A DNA stretch of 64,000 nt from Myxococcota bacterium (GTDB lineage Bacteria > Myxococcota_A > Polyangia > Palsa-1104 > JAEUJZ01): NCBI GenBank assembly GCA_025057315.1, contig JANWXW010000031.1, positions 1 through 64,000 of the forward strand, read 5' to 3'. A program made the translations under genes and the position numbers. Positions 9,025 through 17,719 of this stretch are shown in pieces. The notes under the pieces are model-generated. The model had not been told where the DNA came from, made no database searches, and saw nothing but the letters and a program-made list of their open reading frames with translations. Position 1 is the first letter of the stretch; each line of letters starts with the position of its first letter.

Positions 9025-9696
9025 ATGCTGATGCTACAGGCGCAGGGCGACGATCGCCGTCTTTGGCGAGCGCTGCGGCGAACCTGGTTGCCGACGATGG
9101 TGCCGAGGCGTCTGCTGCTCCTGCGGGGGCCACGGCGGGCGCCCCGGGTGGCATTGACCTTCGACGATGGACCCGACTGGCTGACCGAGCAATACCTGGA
9201 CATGCTCGATAAGCTAGGGCTGCGCGCAAGCTTCTTCCTGATTGGGCGTCAGGCGGAGGCGCAGCCCGATCTGGTGCGCGCTTACCTGCGCCACGGACAT
9301 GAGGTCTTCGGGCACGGCTACAGCCACCGCCGCTTTCCCACCCTGACCGAAGCGGAACTGCAAGACGAGCTTGCGCGGACCGATGCGCTCTTGCCGCCAA
9401 TGCCGTTGCGCCTGGTCCGTCCACCCAGAGGAGCGCTGGATGCGCGCACGCTGTTCCGCTGCGCCCATTTCGGTTACACGCTGGCGCTGTGGTCGCTGGA
9501 CTCCCTGGACCACCGCCTGACCGATGCCGATGCGCTGCTGGCGCGGCTGCGGCACAGGCCGCCCGAGGGTGGCGAGATCCTCCTGTTGCACGAAGGCCAG
9601 ACCTGGACCCTGTCGGCATTGCCAGGCATCGCGGCGCTGTTGCGGGCTCAGGGTCTGGTGGCTGTTCCCCTGTCCGAACTGTTCGACCATGGCTGA
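9025..9696 (+). CDS. Polysaccharide deacetylase (NodB/CE4 family)
   Basis: 223 residues. The start is fixed by GGAGGA (9011-9016) eight bases upstream. NodB motifs: TFDDGPD (catalytic and metal Asp), HGYSHRRFPTL (metal His pair), RPPRGALD, LWSLDSLDH and ILLLHEG. In the third motif the Tyr usual in RPPYG is Arg, which may alter substrate contacts. It should remove N- or O-acetyl groups from a polysaccharide. No signal peptide is evident, although CE4 enzymes usually act outside the cytoplasm. The 3' end overlaps the next gene by eight bases, implying translational coupling. Confidence 0.87.
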   Translation: MLMLQAQGDDRRLWRALRRTWLPTMVPRRLLLLRGPRRAPRVALTFDDGPDWLTEQYLDMLDKLGLRASFFLIGRQAEAQPDLVRAYLRHGHEVFGHGYSHRRFPTLTEAELQDELARTDALLPPMPLRLVRPPRGALDARTLFRCAHFGYTLALWSLDSLDHRLTDADALLARLRHRPPEGGEILLLHEGQTWTLSALPGIAALLRAQGLVAVPLSELFDHG

Positions 9697-10726
9697 CGAG
9701 TGGATCCAGGCCGAGCCGGGCTCTCGTGCCCTGGTCGGGGAATTGCGGCGGCTCGGGCGGCGCAACCTCCGTCACCCGATGCCGGTCCTTGTCGTTACGC
9801 TGGTGACCACGAGCGCAGGCCTGCTCTATGGCTTGCAGTGGCAGCCGTCCTACGAGGCCCGCATCGCCCTGCGCCTGACTGAGCACGATGTCGGCGTGGC
9901 AGCAGCGCCGCGGCCCATCGCAGCGCTGCGGGCATTCATTGAGGACGTAGCGCTATCCGATCGCGTGCTGGAGCGGATCATCCAGCGCTTCAACCTCTAC
10001 CCCAATCAGCTCATGCGCGGACTGGACCAAGCCCTGGAGGCCCTGCGCGACGACATTCAGGTGGAGGTCTGGCGAAACGAGTTCCTGATCGAGGCTGCGG
10101 ACGACCTGGGGCGTTCGGCGCGTGTCGCGCTGAGCTACCGCCACCATCACCCCGAGGTGGCCTGGGGGGTGGTGGAGGCGATGGCAGAGGCGACGGTTGC
10201 CGAGCAGCGACGGGTGCGCAAGGCCCAGGTGGAGTATCTGGCCATGGGCCTGGAGCCGGCGCTCGCTGCGCTGGAGCAGCGCATCGCTGAGGTCAAACGG
10301 CAACTCGTCCAGCTTGCCGGCCCGGCTGCAGGCCAAGAGGCAACAGTGGTGGCCACAAAGCGGACTCAACTCCTGAGGGATCTGGAGGAGATGGAGGCGC
10401 AGCGACGCGATCTGAACATGCAGCTTCAGGAGGCCCTTATGCGGCTGCGCGCCGAAACGCTCAACGTCGGTCTGCGCGCCGAGATCATCGATAGCATCCG
10501 GCCCCACGCGAGCCCCTATCACCGCCTGGTCCCGCTGCTGGGGGCAGTTGTGGGCCTTGTGGTAGGGCTGCTCCTGGGCGGAGTCACTCTCAAGGCCTTC
10601 GATCGGCGCATCCATGATGAAGAGGATGTGTGGCGGATGGGCCTTCCGGTGTGTGGCGCGCTGCCTGCCTACCCGGGCGACAGCGTCGGCAGCATGGACA
10701 ACCGTGTTAGGATGCCTGCCCGATGA
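9689..10726 (+). CDS. Wzz-like polysaccharide chain-length/copolymerase protein
   Basis: 345 residues. Two transmembrane segments (about 31-49 and 279-303) flank a long, helical, periplasmic part with coiled-coil heptads (ALEQRIAEVKRQLVQLAG and following). This is the layout of Wzz/PCP proteins that set exopolysaccharide length. The final 30 residues are cytoplasmic. It overlaps the deacetylase by eight bases and the next gene by ATGA. It is the first of two such proteins in tandem. Confidence 0.8.
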   Translation: MADEWIQAEPGSRALVGELRRLGRRNLRHPMPVLVVTLVTTSAGLLYGLQWQPSYEARIALRLTEHDVGVAAAPRPIAALRAFIEDVALSDRVLERIIQRFNLYPNQLMRGLDQALEALRDDIQVEVWRNEFLIEAADDLGRSARVALSYRHHHPEVAWGVVEAMAEATVAEQRRVRKAQVEYLAMGLEPALAALEQRIAEVKRQLVQLAGPAAGQEATVVATKRTQLLRDLEEMEAQRRDLNMQLQEALMRLRAETLNVGLRAEIIDSIRPHASPYHRLVPLLGAVVGLVVGLLLGGVTLKAFDRRIHDEEDVWRMGLPVCGALPAYPGDSVGSMDNRVRMPAR

Positions 10727-12345
10727 ATTCTGCCCCGACTGTTCGTGAGCAAGCCATGCGCCTGCTGGGCCTGCTGCGGCATGCCGCTCGGTTCTGGCGC
10801 ACGGGCCTGATCGTGTTCATCCTGGGCTGCGGCGTGGCCCTGGTGGTGGCCCTGACCCGGCCGCGCATCTACCGCTCTGAGGCGCTTATCCTGTACCGCG
10901 AGCGCGTGGCTGCCAGCGCGTTGGGCCGCGATGAGGGCGGCGACCCCGGCCGACGCATCGGGATGCGTCTTCGCGAGCTGGTGATGTCGCGCTCGCAGCT
11001 GGAAAAGATCATCTCCGAGGTCGGGTTGTATCGGGATGTCATCGAGGACCGCGGCATGGCGGAGGCGGTGGATCTGATGCGCCAAAAGGTGGGCTTCCGC
11101 GCGCGGGAGGGCGATACTTATTCTCTGTCCTTCGAGGCGGACGATCCGGCCAAGGCGCAGCTGGTCACGCAGAAGCTCACCGACGCGTTGCTGGCCGAGA
11201 CGGAGCGGTCTCACGTCGAGCTGGCTGCGGGGACCAGGGAATTCCTCGACAGCGAGGCAGAGCGCATCGAAAGCGAGCTAAAGAAGCGAGAGGAGCGGCT
11301 GGCGAAGTTTCTTTCTGAGCACCCGGCCTTTGCCAGCGAGGCAGCACGCGCCGCTGCAGCCACCGGTGCCCTGCCGGGGATGGCTGGAGTAGACCCCAAA
11401 AAGATTGCTGTCCCGCCGCCGCGGCGCCGCTCCGCTGACCCCCGCATCGAGGCGCTGGAGCGGGAGGCAGAGCGCATCCAAGCTCGCCTGAACCCCCAGC
11501 CGCCCGCCCCGCAGGCGCTGTCCCCAGAGGCCAGAGAGGTGATGGAGGAGTGGAACCGGAAGAAGGCCGAGGCCACGCGTGAGTTGGAGGCGGCGCAGCG
11601 CGATCTCCGAGAGAAACGGCAGATTTTTACCGACCAACATCCGGACGTAAAGCGAGCCCAGGGGCGTTACGAGGCGGCGCTCAGGGCGCTCGACGAGGTT
11701 CAGCTACAGAGCATGCGCGAGCTGGCCCGTGTAAAAGGCCAGGCGCCTGTGGCAGTCCAGCCTCTGACCGCAGAGGAGCGCTTGCGTCTGCAGCAGGATC
11801 TGCAGCGCATCCAGGGCGAACTCCAGCGCCTGCGCACCGCGGCCGTTCGCAAGGATGAGGGCGAGGAGAGAGCCCCAGCCAGCGAGGCTGACCAGATTGT
11901 CAAGCTGGAGACGACTTATGTGCAGCTCCTCCGCGAGGTGGCGGAGGCCCAGGAGCAACGACGCCAGGTAGAGGCCAAACGGTTCACTGCCGAAATCCGT
12001 GACCGCCTCGCGCAGACCGAGCGCGGTGCCCGGATGGTGGTCATCGACCCGCCCTACCGGCCGACCCGGCCGGTGCGCGGCGGTCGCACCCAGGTCGCGC
12101 TCATAGGTGGAGTCGTGTCATTCATGTTGAGCCTGCTCGTCATGTTTGTCCGCGCTCTCCTGGATGACAGGCTGTACGGACCTGCTGATGTAGAGCTGGT
12201 CGGCATCGGTCCGGTCCTTACAGCAGTGCCGCCGCCCGATCCAAAGACCTGGCGCCTCATGCGGCGGGAGGCCCGCCTGATGCGCAGCCTTCCCCCCCGA
12301 AGCCACCAGGAGGTGACGACGACCAGAAAGGAGGAACATGGCTAA
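10723..12345 (+). CDS. Second Wzz/GumC-like polysaccharide copolymerase
   Basis: 540 residues. TM1 is at about 27-47 (GLIVFILGCGVALVVALT) followed by the Wzz strand IYRSEALILY. A long periplasmic coiled coil (about 150-440) rich in Glu/Arg/Ala and a Pro-rich stretch leads to PYRPTRPVRGG and TM2 (about 458-480), then a basic cytoplasmic tail. It resembles GumC/Wzc N-terminal parts without a fused kinase domain. It should partner the CpsD-like protein encoded next. It starts in an ATGA overlap with the previous gene. Confidence 0.82.
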   Translation: MNSAPTVREQAMRLLGLLRHAARFWRTGLIVFILGCGVALVVALTRPRIYRSEALILYRERVAASALGRDEGGDPGRRIGMRLRELVMSRSQLEKIISEVGLYRDVIEDRGMAEAVDLMRQKVGFRAREGDTYSLSFEADDPAKAQLVTQKLTDALLAETERSHVELAAGTREFLDSEAERIESELKKREERLAKFLSEHPAFASEAARAAAATGALPGMAGVDPKKIAVPPPRRRSADPRIEALEREAERIQARLNPQPPAPQALSPEAREVMEEWNRKKAEATRELEAAQRDLREKRQIFTDQHPDVKRAQGRYEAALRALDEVQLQSMRELARVKGQAPVAVQPLTAEERLRLQQDLQRIQGELQRLRTAAVRKDEGEERAPASEADQIVKLETTYVQLLREVAEAQEQRRQVEAKRFTAEIRDRLAQTERGARMVVIDPPYRPTRPVRGGRTQVALIGGVVSFMLSLLVMFVRALLDDRLYGPADVELVGIGPVLTAVPPPDPKTWRLMRREARLMRSLPPRSHQEVTTTRKEEHG

Positions 12346-13498
12346 ACGCAGCACGCCCTTGCGCGGATCTGCCACTGTGCGCAGCCCAGACCATCCGGCG
12401 GAACTGGGGCGTTCGACCCTGCAGGAGTTGTCCGCCCTGGATGCGATGGCCACGGTGGCGGAGGCCCAGGAGCAGGTGCACCAACGGTTTCGCTCCGAGC
12501 CGGCGCGCAAAAGCGCCTGGCGCCCGCCCGCGCCTCTTCCCGCGAAGCACGAAGCCCTGCGCGGCCAGCCGCTCGAGCCGGCGGAGGGATCTACCCGCTC
12601 CATGACCGCTCCTCCACCGGCCTTGCAACGCCTCTCCGATCTAGACGACCCAGCCCTGTCGGAGTACCCGACCCTGCGTGCCCCCTTCGACGCCCCCCCT
12701 CCAGCGGCGGCCCTGCGCGAGTCGGTCCCCCAGCGCAGCTTGGTGCTCTCAGGCGCTCCGCAAGAGGTAGCCCTTGCTGCTGACGACCCCGACCGGCTGC
12801 CGCAGGGGCCGGTGCACGCGGCGCCACCCCTGTCGTGGGCATCGCCTCTCAAGTCAGGCGGACCAGGGGATCTTCGTCTGGTGCTCCAGCGTGAACCCGA
12901 CTCAGAGCGGGCTGCTGCCTTCCGCGTGCTCCGTCACCGCATCGAACAGCAGAATCCAGACCATATGGGCACGCGCGTCATCGCCCTGTGCGCGCCCCGC
13001 CCCAGGCAAGGCTCTACCACGGCGGTGGCCAACTTGGCCCTAGCCCTGTGCGAATGTGACCGCGCGCGCGTCTGCATCCTAGAGGGAAACCTCAGGCGCC
13101 CTTCGCTGGCTCAGCTGTTTCGCTTCAAACCTCCTATGTGCCTGGCGGAGCGGCTGGAGCGAGATCGCCGCGAGCCGCTCGAGCCCTGGTGCGTTGCGGA
13201 GTTGACGCCCAGCCTGCACGTGCTCGCTGTGCGCGAGGGGGCGCCGCGACGCCCGCTGGTGGATGGGCCCGCCTTTGCAGCGGCCGTGGAGGCAATGCGA
13301 CGGGCCGGCTACCGTTATGTGCTGGTGGACGGTCCAGAGGTGCTCGGAATCGCCGACATGAACCTCATCGAAGAGAGCGTGGATGAGGTGTTGCTGGTCG
13401 CCCGGGGGGGCCAGACCACAGCCACCGATCTGCGGGCAGCAGCGGCACAGCTGTCGGGGTCCAAGCTGCGGGGGGTCATTCTGCTCGACGCGGAATGA
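12338..13498 (+). CDS. CpsD/CapB-like ATPase with degenerate nucleotide site
   Basis: 386 residues. The start has a perfect AAAGGAGG at 12327-12334. A disordered N-terminal half (1-175) precedes a MinD/BY-kinase-like domain. The expected Walker A (xxGxGKST) reads APRPRQGSTT (219-228), without the lysine. The Walker A' motif that normally reads hhDxDxR is LEGNLRR (248-254), with both Asp lost. Walker B-like VLVDGPEVLG is kept. There is no C-terminal tyrosine cluster. By family it would pair with the upstream Wzz-like protein to regulate polymer export, but it looks like a pseudo-kinase. It ends the polysaccharide operon. Confidence 0.78.
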   Translation: MAKRSTPLRGSATVRSPDHPAELGRSTLQELSALDAMATVAEAQEQVHQRFRSEPARKSAWRPPAPLPAKHEALRGQPLEPAEGSTRSMTAPPPALQRLSDLDDPALSEYPTLRAPFDAPPPAAALRESVPQRSLVLSGAPQEVALAADDPDRLPQGPVHAAPPLSWASPLKSGGPGDLRLVLQREPDSERAAAFRVLRHRIEQQNPDHMGTRVIALCAPRPRQGSTTAVANLALALCECDRARVCILEGNLRRPSLAQLFRFKPPMCLAERLERDRREPLEPWCVAELTPSLHVLAVREGAPRRPLVDGPAFAAAVEAMRRAGYRYVLVDGPEVLGIADMNLIEESVDEVLLVARGGQTTATDLRAAAAQLSGSKLRGVILLDAE

Positions 13499-13672
13499 GG
13501 CCAAATGCCCAACGGCAAAGCAGGCGGTGCAGAGGCGGGCTGGGGGCAGTGCGCGCGCATGAGCCAGATGCCGTCGCAGTCCCCTGAGGCATCCCGGCCG
13601 CAGGACCCTCTCCCCAGACAGGGGTTGCACTGCTGCAGAGGGCTCAACGTGTTCGCCGCGTCGCAGAGTCCC

Positions 13673-14467
13673 TCAGGGGATAGGGCCCGTTCGCAGGGCG
13701 AGCAAGAACTCCTGATTGCCAGCAGGACCCAACAGCGGAGAAGGCGTATAGCCCACGACGGTAAAACCGAGCGCAGTGGCCGCCTCCGCACAGCGGTGGA
13801 CGGCCTCCAGGCGTAGCGCTGCGTCACGCACCACGCCACCTCGGCCCACCCGGCCCCGGCCCACTTCAAACTGTGGTTTGACCAGGGTGATCACCCAACG
13901 CCCGCCCAGGCCGACCGCATCGCGAAGGCGGGGAAGCAACAACGTCTGGGAGATAAACGACACATCGCATACGGCCAGATCCGGGCGAAAGGGCAACATG
14001 GCGGGGTCCAAATAGCGGGCGTTGGTCCGCTCCAGCACCACCACCCGTGGGTCACAGCGCAGCTTCCACGCCAGCTGCCCGTAGCCGACGTCAACCGCGC
14101 AGACCGCCCGCGCTCCGGCCTGGAGCAAGCAGTCGGTGAAGCCACCGGTGGCGGCGCCCACGTCCAGCGCGGTGGCCCCGCGAACATCCACCCCAAAGTA
14201 GGCCAGCGCGTGCTCCAGCTTGAGCCCACCGCGGGAAACGTAGCGCATCTGCCGCCGCAGGCAGATGCGCGCCCCCGCTGGTACGGCAGCCCCGGCCTTG
14301 CGGACCAGTTGGCCATCGACCTCCACCTCGCCGGCGAGCACCAGGGCCCGTGCCTGCTGCCGCGTCGCGCACAGCCCCAGCTCGCACAGCCGTTGATCGA
14401 GACGGCGGCGGGTGCTGCCCGGGGAGCTGCCCCCCGCCCCAGAGTGCTCAGTCCTCGTCGTCGTCAC
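13673..14467 (-). CDS. tlyA: TlyA-type rRNA 2'-O-methyltransferase
   Basis: 264 residues, GTG start. An N-terminal S4 RNA-binding domain (RLDQRLCELGLCATRQQARALV onwards, about 22-80) is followed by an FtsJ/RrmJ-like SAM domain with ALDVGAATGGFTDCLLQAGA as the SAM loop, VDVGYGQL and ITLVKPQFEVGR containing the catalytic Lys. TlyA enzymes 2'-O-methylate rRNA. The start overlaps the end of the FHA-TPR gene by 20 bases. In many genomes tlyA sits in an xseB-ispA-dxs-tlyA cluster; here xseB is four genes upstream with signalling genes between. Confidence 0.88.
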   Translation of the reverse strand: MTTTRTEHSGAGGSSPGSTRRRLDQRLCELGLCATRQQARALVLAGEVEVDGQLVRKAGAAVPAGARICLRRQMRYVSRGGLKLEHALAYFGVDVRGATALDVGAATGGFTDCLLQAGARAVCAVDVGYGQLAWKLRCDPRVVVLERTNARYLDPAMLPFRPDLAVCDVSFISQTLLLPRLRDAVGLGGRWVITLVKPQFEVGRGRVGRGGVVRDAALRLEAVHRCAEAATALGFTVVGYTPSPLLGPAGNQEFLLALRTGPIP

Positions 14468-16289
14468 GGCTCTGGATGCTCTTCATGAGCTGGTAGGCCT
14501 GCTGATATTTGGGGTGGTTCGTGTTGGGATGATAAAGATTCATTGCCTTGCGGCAAAGGACCTTCGCCTGGGTCGGGTCTCGCTGGGCCAGGGCGCGGGC
14601 CTGTTGGAGGAACTGGTCGGCCTTGGCATCCCGGGCTGGGTCCGCCGCGGCGGTCGGCGTCGGTGAGGGCGTCGGTGAGGTCAGCGGGGTCTGGCCGGGT
14701 CGCCCTGGTGTGCTCTTGGCTCGTGGGCCCAGCGCGCTGATTTTGGCCTCCAAAAACGAGGCCAGGGCACCGCCGGAGATGCGCCGATCCAGCGCCAGGG
14801 CCTCGTTGTAGGCAGCAAGCGCGCCAGCTGGATGTTGCGCCTCCAGCTTGCTGGCCTTGTCGAGCAGCCCGCGAACTTGCTCAATGTCGCGAATGGTGGC
14901 CTGGGCTCGAGCCTGGGTCGCACCGCGGTTGATCTTAGCGAAGTTTTGCATTGCGTTGATCGCGCCGGCAAAGTCACGGCTGCGGTACGCTAGCAGTGCG
15001 CCCTTGTTGGTGAACAGGTCGCCCCCCGGTAAGATAGGCTCAGGCGCAGGGGTCGGAGTCGGCTTGTCTGGCCGTTTGGGTGTTGTTCGATCCACCGCCG
15101 CCACCTTCGGCTTGGGACGGGGCGGGGGCGGCCGCTCGTCCTCGTCCTTGGGCAGCACGGGCACCGTGGTGCCCGCCATCACCTCCCTGCGGAGCTTGAG
15201 CAAGCCGGGGTTGTCCGGATCCAGTTCCAGGCCCCGGGCGATCTCCTGCAAGGCCGCTTCAGGGTTGACACGGGCATACTCCTGGGCCTTGGTCAGCGCG
15301 GTCTTGGCTGCCTCCCGCCTGGCGTCATTGGCCTGCTGCTGGGCATAGTCGTACTGTACGGACTTGTCTACGACCTTCTCGAATTCCCGCAACGCCTCTC
15401 CATAGCGGCGATTTTCTAGCTCCTTGCGTCCGGCCGCAATGTGGCTCATCGCCTCGGCCTCGATGTCACAGGCGTCCAGATACCGGCGCAGTTCCTGCGA
15501 CTCGGGTGCTAGCTCCAGCGCGGCACGAAATGACTTGCGGGCGGCCTCATAATCATTGGCCATAAAGTGCTTCGTGCCGTCCATGTAGTGCTTGACTGCC
15601 AGTTCCACGTTGCTCTGCGGCGCTGGCCGGCTCAGTTGGATGGTCAGGCCCACCAGGCCTACCAGAAGCACGACGGTCACCAATGAAAACGCAATCCGTC
15701 GCCCACGTTCGGCAGCCAAAAATTCCGGGGACAGGATCCCCCCCAGGGTGCTCCCAGCCTGGGCCGGGAGCACGGGCGCGACGGCAGAGGGATAGGGCGG
15801 CGCAGCCACAACCGGCGCAGCCGCCGACGCATAGGGCGGCACAGCCACAACCGGCGCAGCCGCCGACGCATAGGGCGGCGCAGCCTCCTGAGGTCGGGAG
15901 GGCGGGTGCTCGAAGCGTAACAGGGTATTGCCCACCTCGATTTGATCCCCATCTACCAGCATGGCCTCGTCGGTGCGCTTCCCATTGATGAGCGTTCCAT
16001 TGCCCGATCCGAGATCCTGTAGCCGGTAGCCGTTGGGCTGAAGGTAGATCTTCAGGTGCCGTCGCGAGACGGCGATGTCAGCAAGCACCAAATCCTGGTC
16101 TGCGCCCCGGCCGACCTGGGTCACGAGGCGGCTTAGCTCACACTGCTTGCCGCGGTCGTTGCCCCCAATCACATGGAGGATACCGTACTGACCCATGGGT
16201 GGCTGACCGCGCTGTGCTCCACCACCCGCCCCGGACGAGGCGCCCGCACCGCCATTGGCAGCCCCCCCCGGCCGACCTCCAGGTCCCAT
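14448..16289 (-). CDS. FHA-domain, membrane-anchored TPR protein
   Basis: 613 residues from ATG 16289; an in-frame ATG at 16397 would add 36 low-complexity residues, but a G-rich Shine-Dalgarno precedes 16289. The N-terminal FHA domain (about 35-127) keeps its phosphothreonine-reading residues: VGRG, SRRH (75-78), SGNGT (95-99). A Pro/Ala linker with three 13-residue repeats leads to one TM (about 199-219), then TPR-like helical repeats interrupted by a Pro-rich stretch. FHA binds phosphorylated partners, so this could link Ser/Thr kinase signalling to an envelope complex. It sits next to a second FHA gene in one operon. Confidence 0.82.
   Translation of the reverse strand: MGPGGRPGGAANGGAGASSGAGGGAQRGQPPMGQYGILHVIGGNDRGKQCELSRLVTQVGRGADQDLVLADIAVSRRHLKIYLQPNGYRLQDLGSGNGTLINGKRTDEAMLVDGDQIEVGNTLLRFEHPPSRPQEAAPPYASAAAPVVAVPPYASAAAPVVAAPPYPSAVAPVLPAQAGSTLGGILSPEFLAAERGRRIAFSLVTVVLLVGLVGLTIQLSRPAPQSNVELAVKHYMDGTKHFMANDYEAARKSFRAALELAPESQELRRYLDACDIEAEAMSHIAAGRKELENRRYGEALREFEKVVDKSVQYDYAQQQANDARREAAKTALTKAQEYARVNPEAALQEIARGLELDPDNPGLLKLRREVMAGTTVPVLPKDEDERPPPPRPKPKVAAVDRTTPKRPDKPTPTPAPEPILPGGDLFTNKGALLAYRSRDFAGAINAMQNFAKINRGATQARAQATIRDIEQVRGLLDKASKLEAQHPAGALAAYNEALALDRRISGGALASFLEAKISALGPRAKSTPGRPGQTPLTSPTPSPTPTAAADPARDAKADQFLQQARALAQRDPTQAKVLCRKAMNLYHPNTNHPKYQQAYQLMKSIQSRDDDED
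15762..15878 (-). repeat. Three 39-bp tandem repeats inside the FHA-TPR gene
   Basis: Period 39 bases, shown by the recurring TAGGGCGG at 15793, 15832 and 15871. They encode PPYASAAAPVVAV, PPYASAAAPVVAA and the diverged PPYPSAVAPVLPA. The first two copies are nearly identical in DNA, suggesting recent duplication. They form the flexible linker between FHA domain and membrane segment. Confidence 0.8.
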
Positions 16290-16292
16290 GGA

Positions 16293-16312
16293 GCCCCCCT
16301 CAAGAGGGGGGC
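16293..16312. other. GC-only hairpin at the FHA-TPR translation start
   Basis: GCCCCCCTC-AA-GAGGGGGGC is a perfect inverted repeat with 9-base arms. On the minus strand it ends three bases upstream of the ATG at 16289 and contains its G-rich ribosome-binding site, so a folded mRNA would hide the site. If translation starts at 16397 it is simply coding. Confidence 0.4.
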
Positions 16313-16409
16313 GATCGTGAGCCGTGGCTTGTCCCGGCCTAACGCTGCCTAGAGACGGGGGGAAGGCGGGTACAGCTTGCACGCCCTGGGCCAACATGCG
16401 CTGAGTGTA

Positions 16410-17327
16410 TCAGCAGGTGCCCGCCAGCGCCACCCTCACGCAGTTGCGCCCGGCAGCCTTGGCCTGGTACAGGGCGCGATCGGCTGCGCCTAGCAACTGT
16501 CTGGCAGAAGTGGCCGGATCGGCGGGCAGCGCCCGGTCCAGCTCAGCCACACCGATGGAAACCGTCAGCGCCTGCTGACCCATCGCCACTGGTCTCATCG
16601 CCGCGACGCTGCGGCGGATCCGCTCCGCCAGCCGCTCCGCTGCCACAAGGGGCAGGCCCCGGCCTAGCACTGCGAACTCCTCCCCTCCACAGCGCGCCAC
16701 CAAGTCCTCCCTGCGCGTGGTGCTCCTCAGCGTGGCGGCAACTGCCTGCAGCGCGCGGTCGCCGACCAGGTGACCAAATTCATCGTTGATCCGCTTAAAC
16801 AGATCGACGTCGATAAGCAGCAGCGACAGCGGCCGCCCCTGGCGCTCAGCATGCCTGACCTCGGCGCGTAGGCGGTCCATGAAGTAGCGCTTGTTGAACA
16901 GCCGGGTGAGGCCGTCGCGCAAGGCCACCTCGTGCATCTGACGGTGAAAACGAACCTCGAGCGGGTCCATCCAGTCAAAGCGCAGCAGGGCTCCGCCCAG
17001 TTGCAGACGGTCGCCCTCGCGCAGCACGGCCCTGTGGACCCACTTGCTGCCCACCCGCGTGCCGTTGGTGGAGGCTAGGTCCTCCAGCACCCAGGCACTG
17101 TTCACAAGCGACAGACGTGCGTGCAGCCGCGACACCCCCTCGCCTCTCAGGCGCAAGTCGGCCGCGGGGCCCCGGCCCAGCAGCACCCCCGGTGGGCGCA
17201 GTAGGAAGAGGCGGCCCTGGTCAGGTCCAGACAACCCGAGCAGGCACGGCCGCCGCTCCGTGTCAGAGCGCGGCACTTGGGGCGGTGCATACACCCTGCC
17301 CGTTGCCTCCTCGGTCGGGTCGCCCAT
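16410..17327 (-). CDS. FHA-GGDEF diguanylate cyclase
   Basis: 305 residues. The FHA domain (about 45-115; LLGRG, SRLHA, STNGT) is followed by a GGDEF domain (about 135-300). The active site is GGEEF (214-218) with the metal Asp in LIDVDLFKRIND. The inhibitory I-site RxxD is present as RRED (205-208), five residues before GGEEF. It should make c-di-GMP from two GTP, with feedback inhibition, and be recruited or gated by phosphothreonine through FHA. It lies nine bases downstream of a response-regulator gene and upstream of the second FHA gene. Confidence 0.9.
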   Translation of the reverse strand: MGDPTEEATGRVYAPPQVPRSDTERRPCLLGLSGPDQGRLFLLRPPGVLLGRGPAADLRLRGEGVSRLHARLSLVNSAWVLEDLASTNGTRVGSKWVHRAVLREGDRLQLGGALLRFDWMDPLEVRFHRQMHEVALRDGLTRLFNKRYFMDRLRAEVRHAERQGRPLSLLLIDVDLFKRINDEFGHLVGDRALQAVAATLRSTTRREDLVARCGGEEFAVLGRGLPLVAAERLAERIRRSVAAMRPVAMGQQALTVSIGVAELDRALPADPATSARQLLGAADRALYQAKAAGRNCVRVALAGTC

Positions 17328-17335
17328 CCCAGACC

Positions 17336-17719
17336 CTAGCCCCTGGCTCCCGCAGAAACCAGCTCTGCCAGCCGCTGCAGCAGCCGGTCGATGTCAATCG
17401 GCTTGACGAAGTAGTCGGCAGCCCCGGCCTCCATGCCCTGGCGAATGTCGCCCGGGTCGTCGCGACCGGAGATGAAACAGATGGGAATGTCACGGTACAG
17501 GGGGTTGCGCTTGATGGCCCGGCACAGCTCGAAGCCGTCGATCCAGGACATCATGACGTCCAGCAGGATGACATCTGGCCGGTCCACGTGGAGCTGGCTG
17601 ATGAGGCGCAGCCCGTTCTGCGCCTCGCTGACCTGGTAGCCCGCCTCCTGCAGCACGTCGTGCAGCAGGGAGCGGGTCTCCCGATCGTCATCCACAACGA
17701 CGATCTTAGCCGCGGCCAT
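17336..17719 (-). CDS. Single-domain response regulator (CheY-like)
   Basis: 127 residues, receiver domain only. The acidic pocket is VVVDDDRE (8-15), the phospho-acceptor is Asp54 in VILLDVMMS, with Ser84 (switch) and Lys106 (FVKP). GGGGAAGG lies upstream of ATG 17719. It overlaps the end of xseB by 14 bases and is followed nine bases later by the FHA-GGDEF gene. A natural guess is that it and the cyclase work in one pathway; no histidine kinase is present nearby. No output domain. Confidence 0.9.
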   Translation of the reverse strand: MAAAKIVVVDDDRETRSLLHDVLQEAGYQVSEAQNGLRLISQLHVDRPDVILLDVMMSWIDGFELCRAIKRNPLYRDIPICFISGRDDPGDIRQGMEAGAADYFVKPIDIDRLLQRLAELVSAGARG

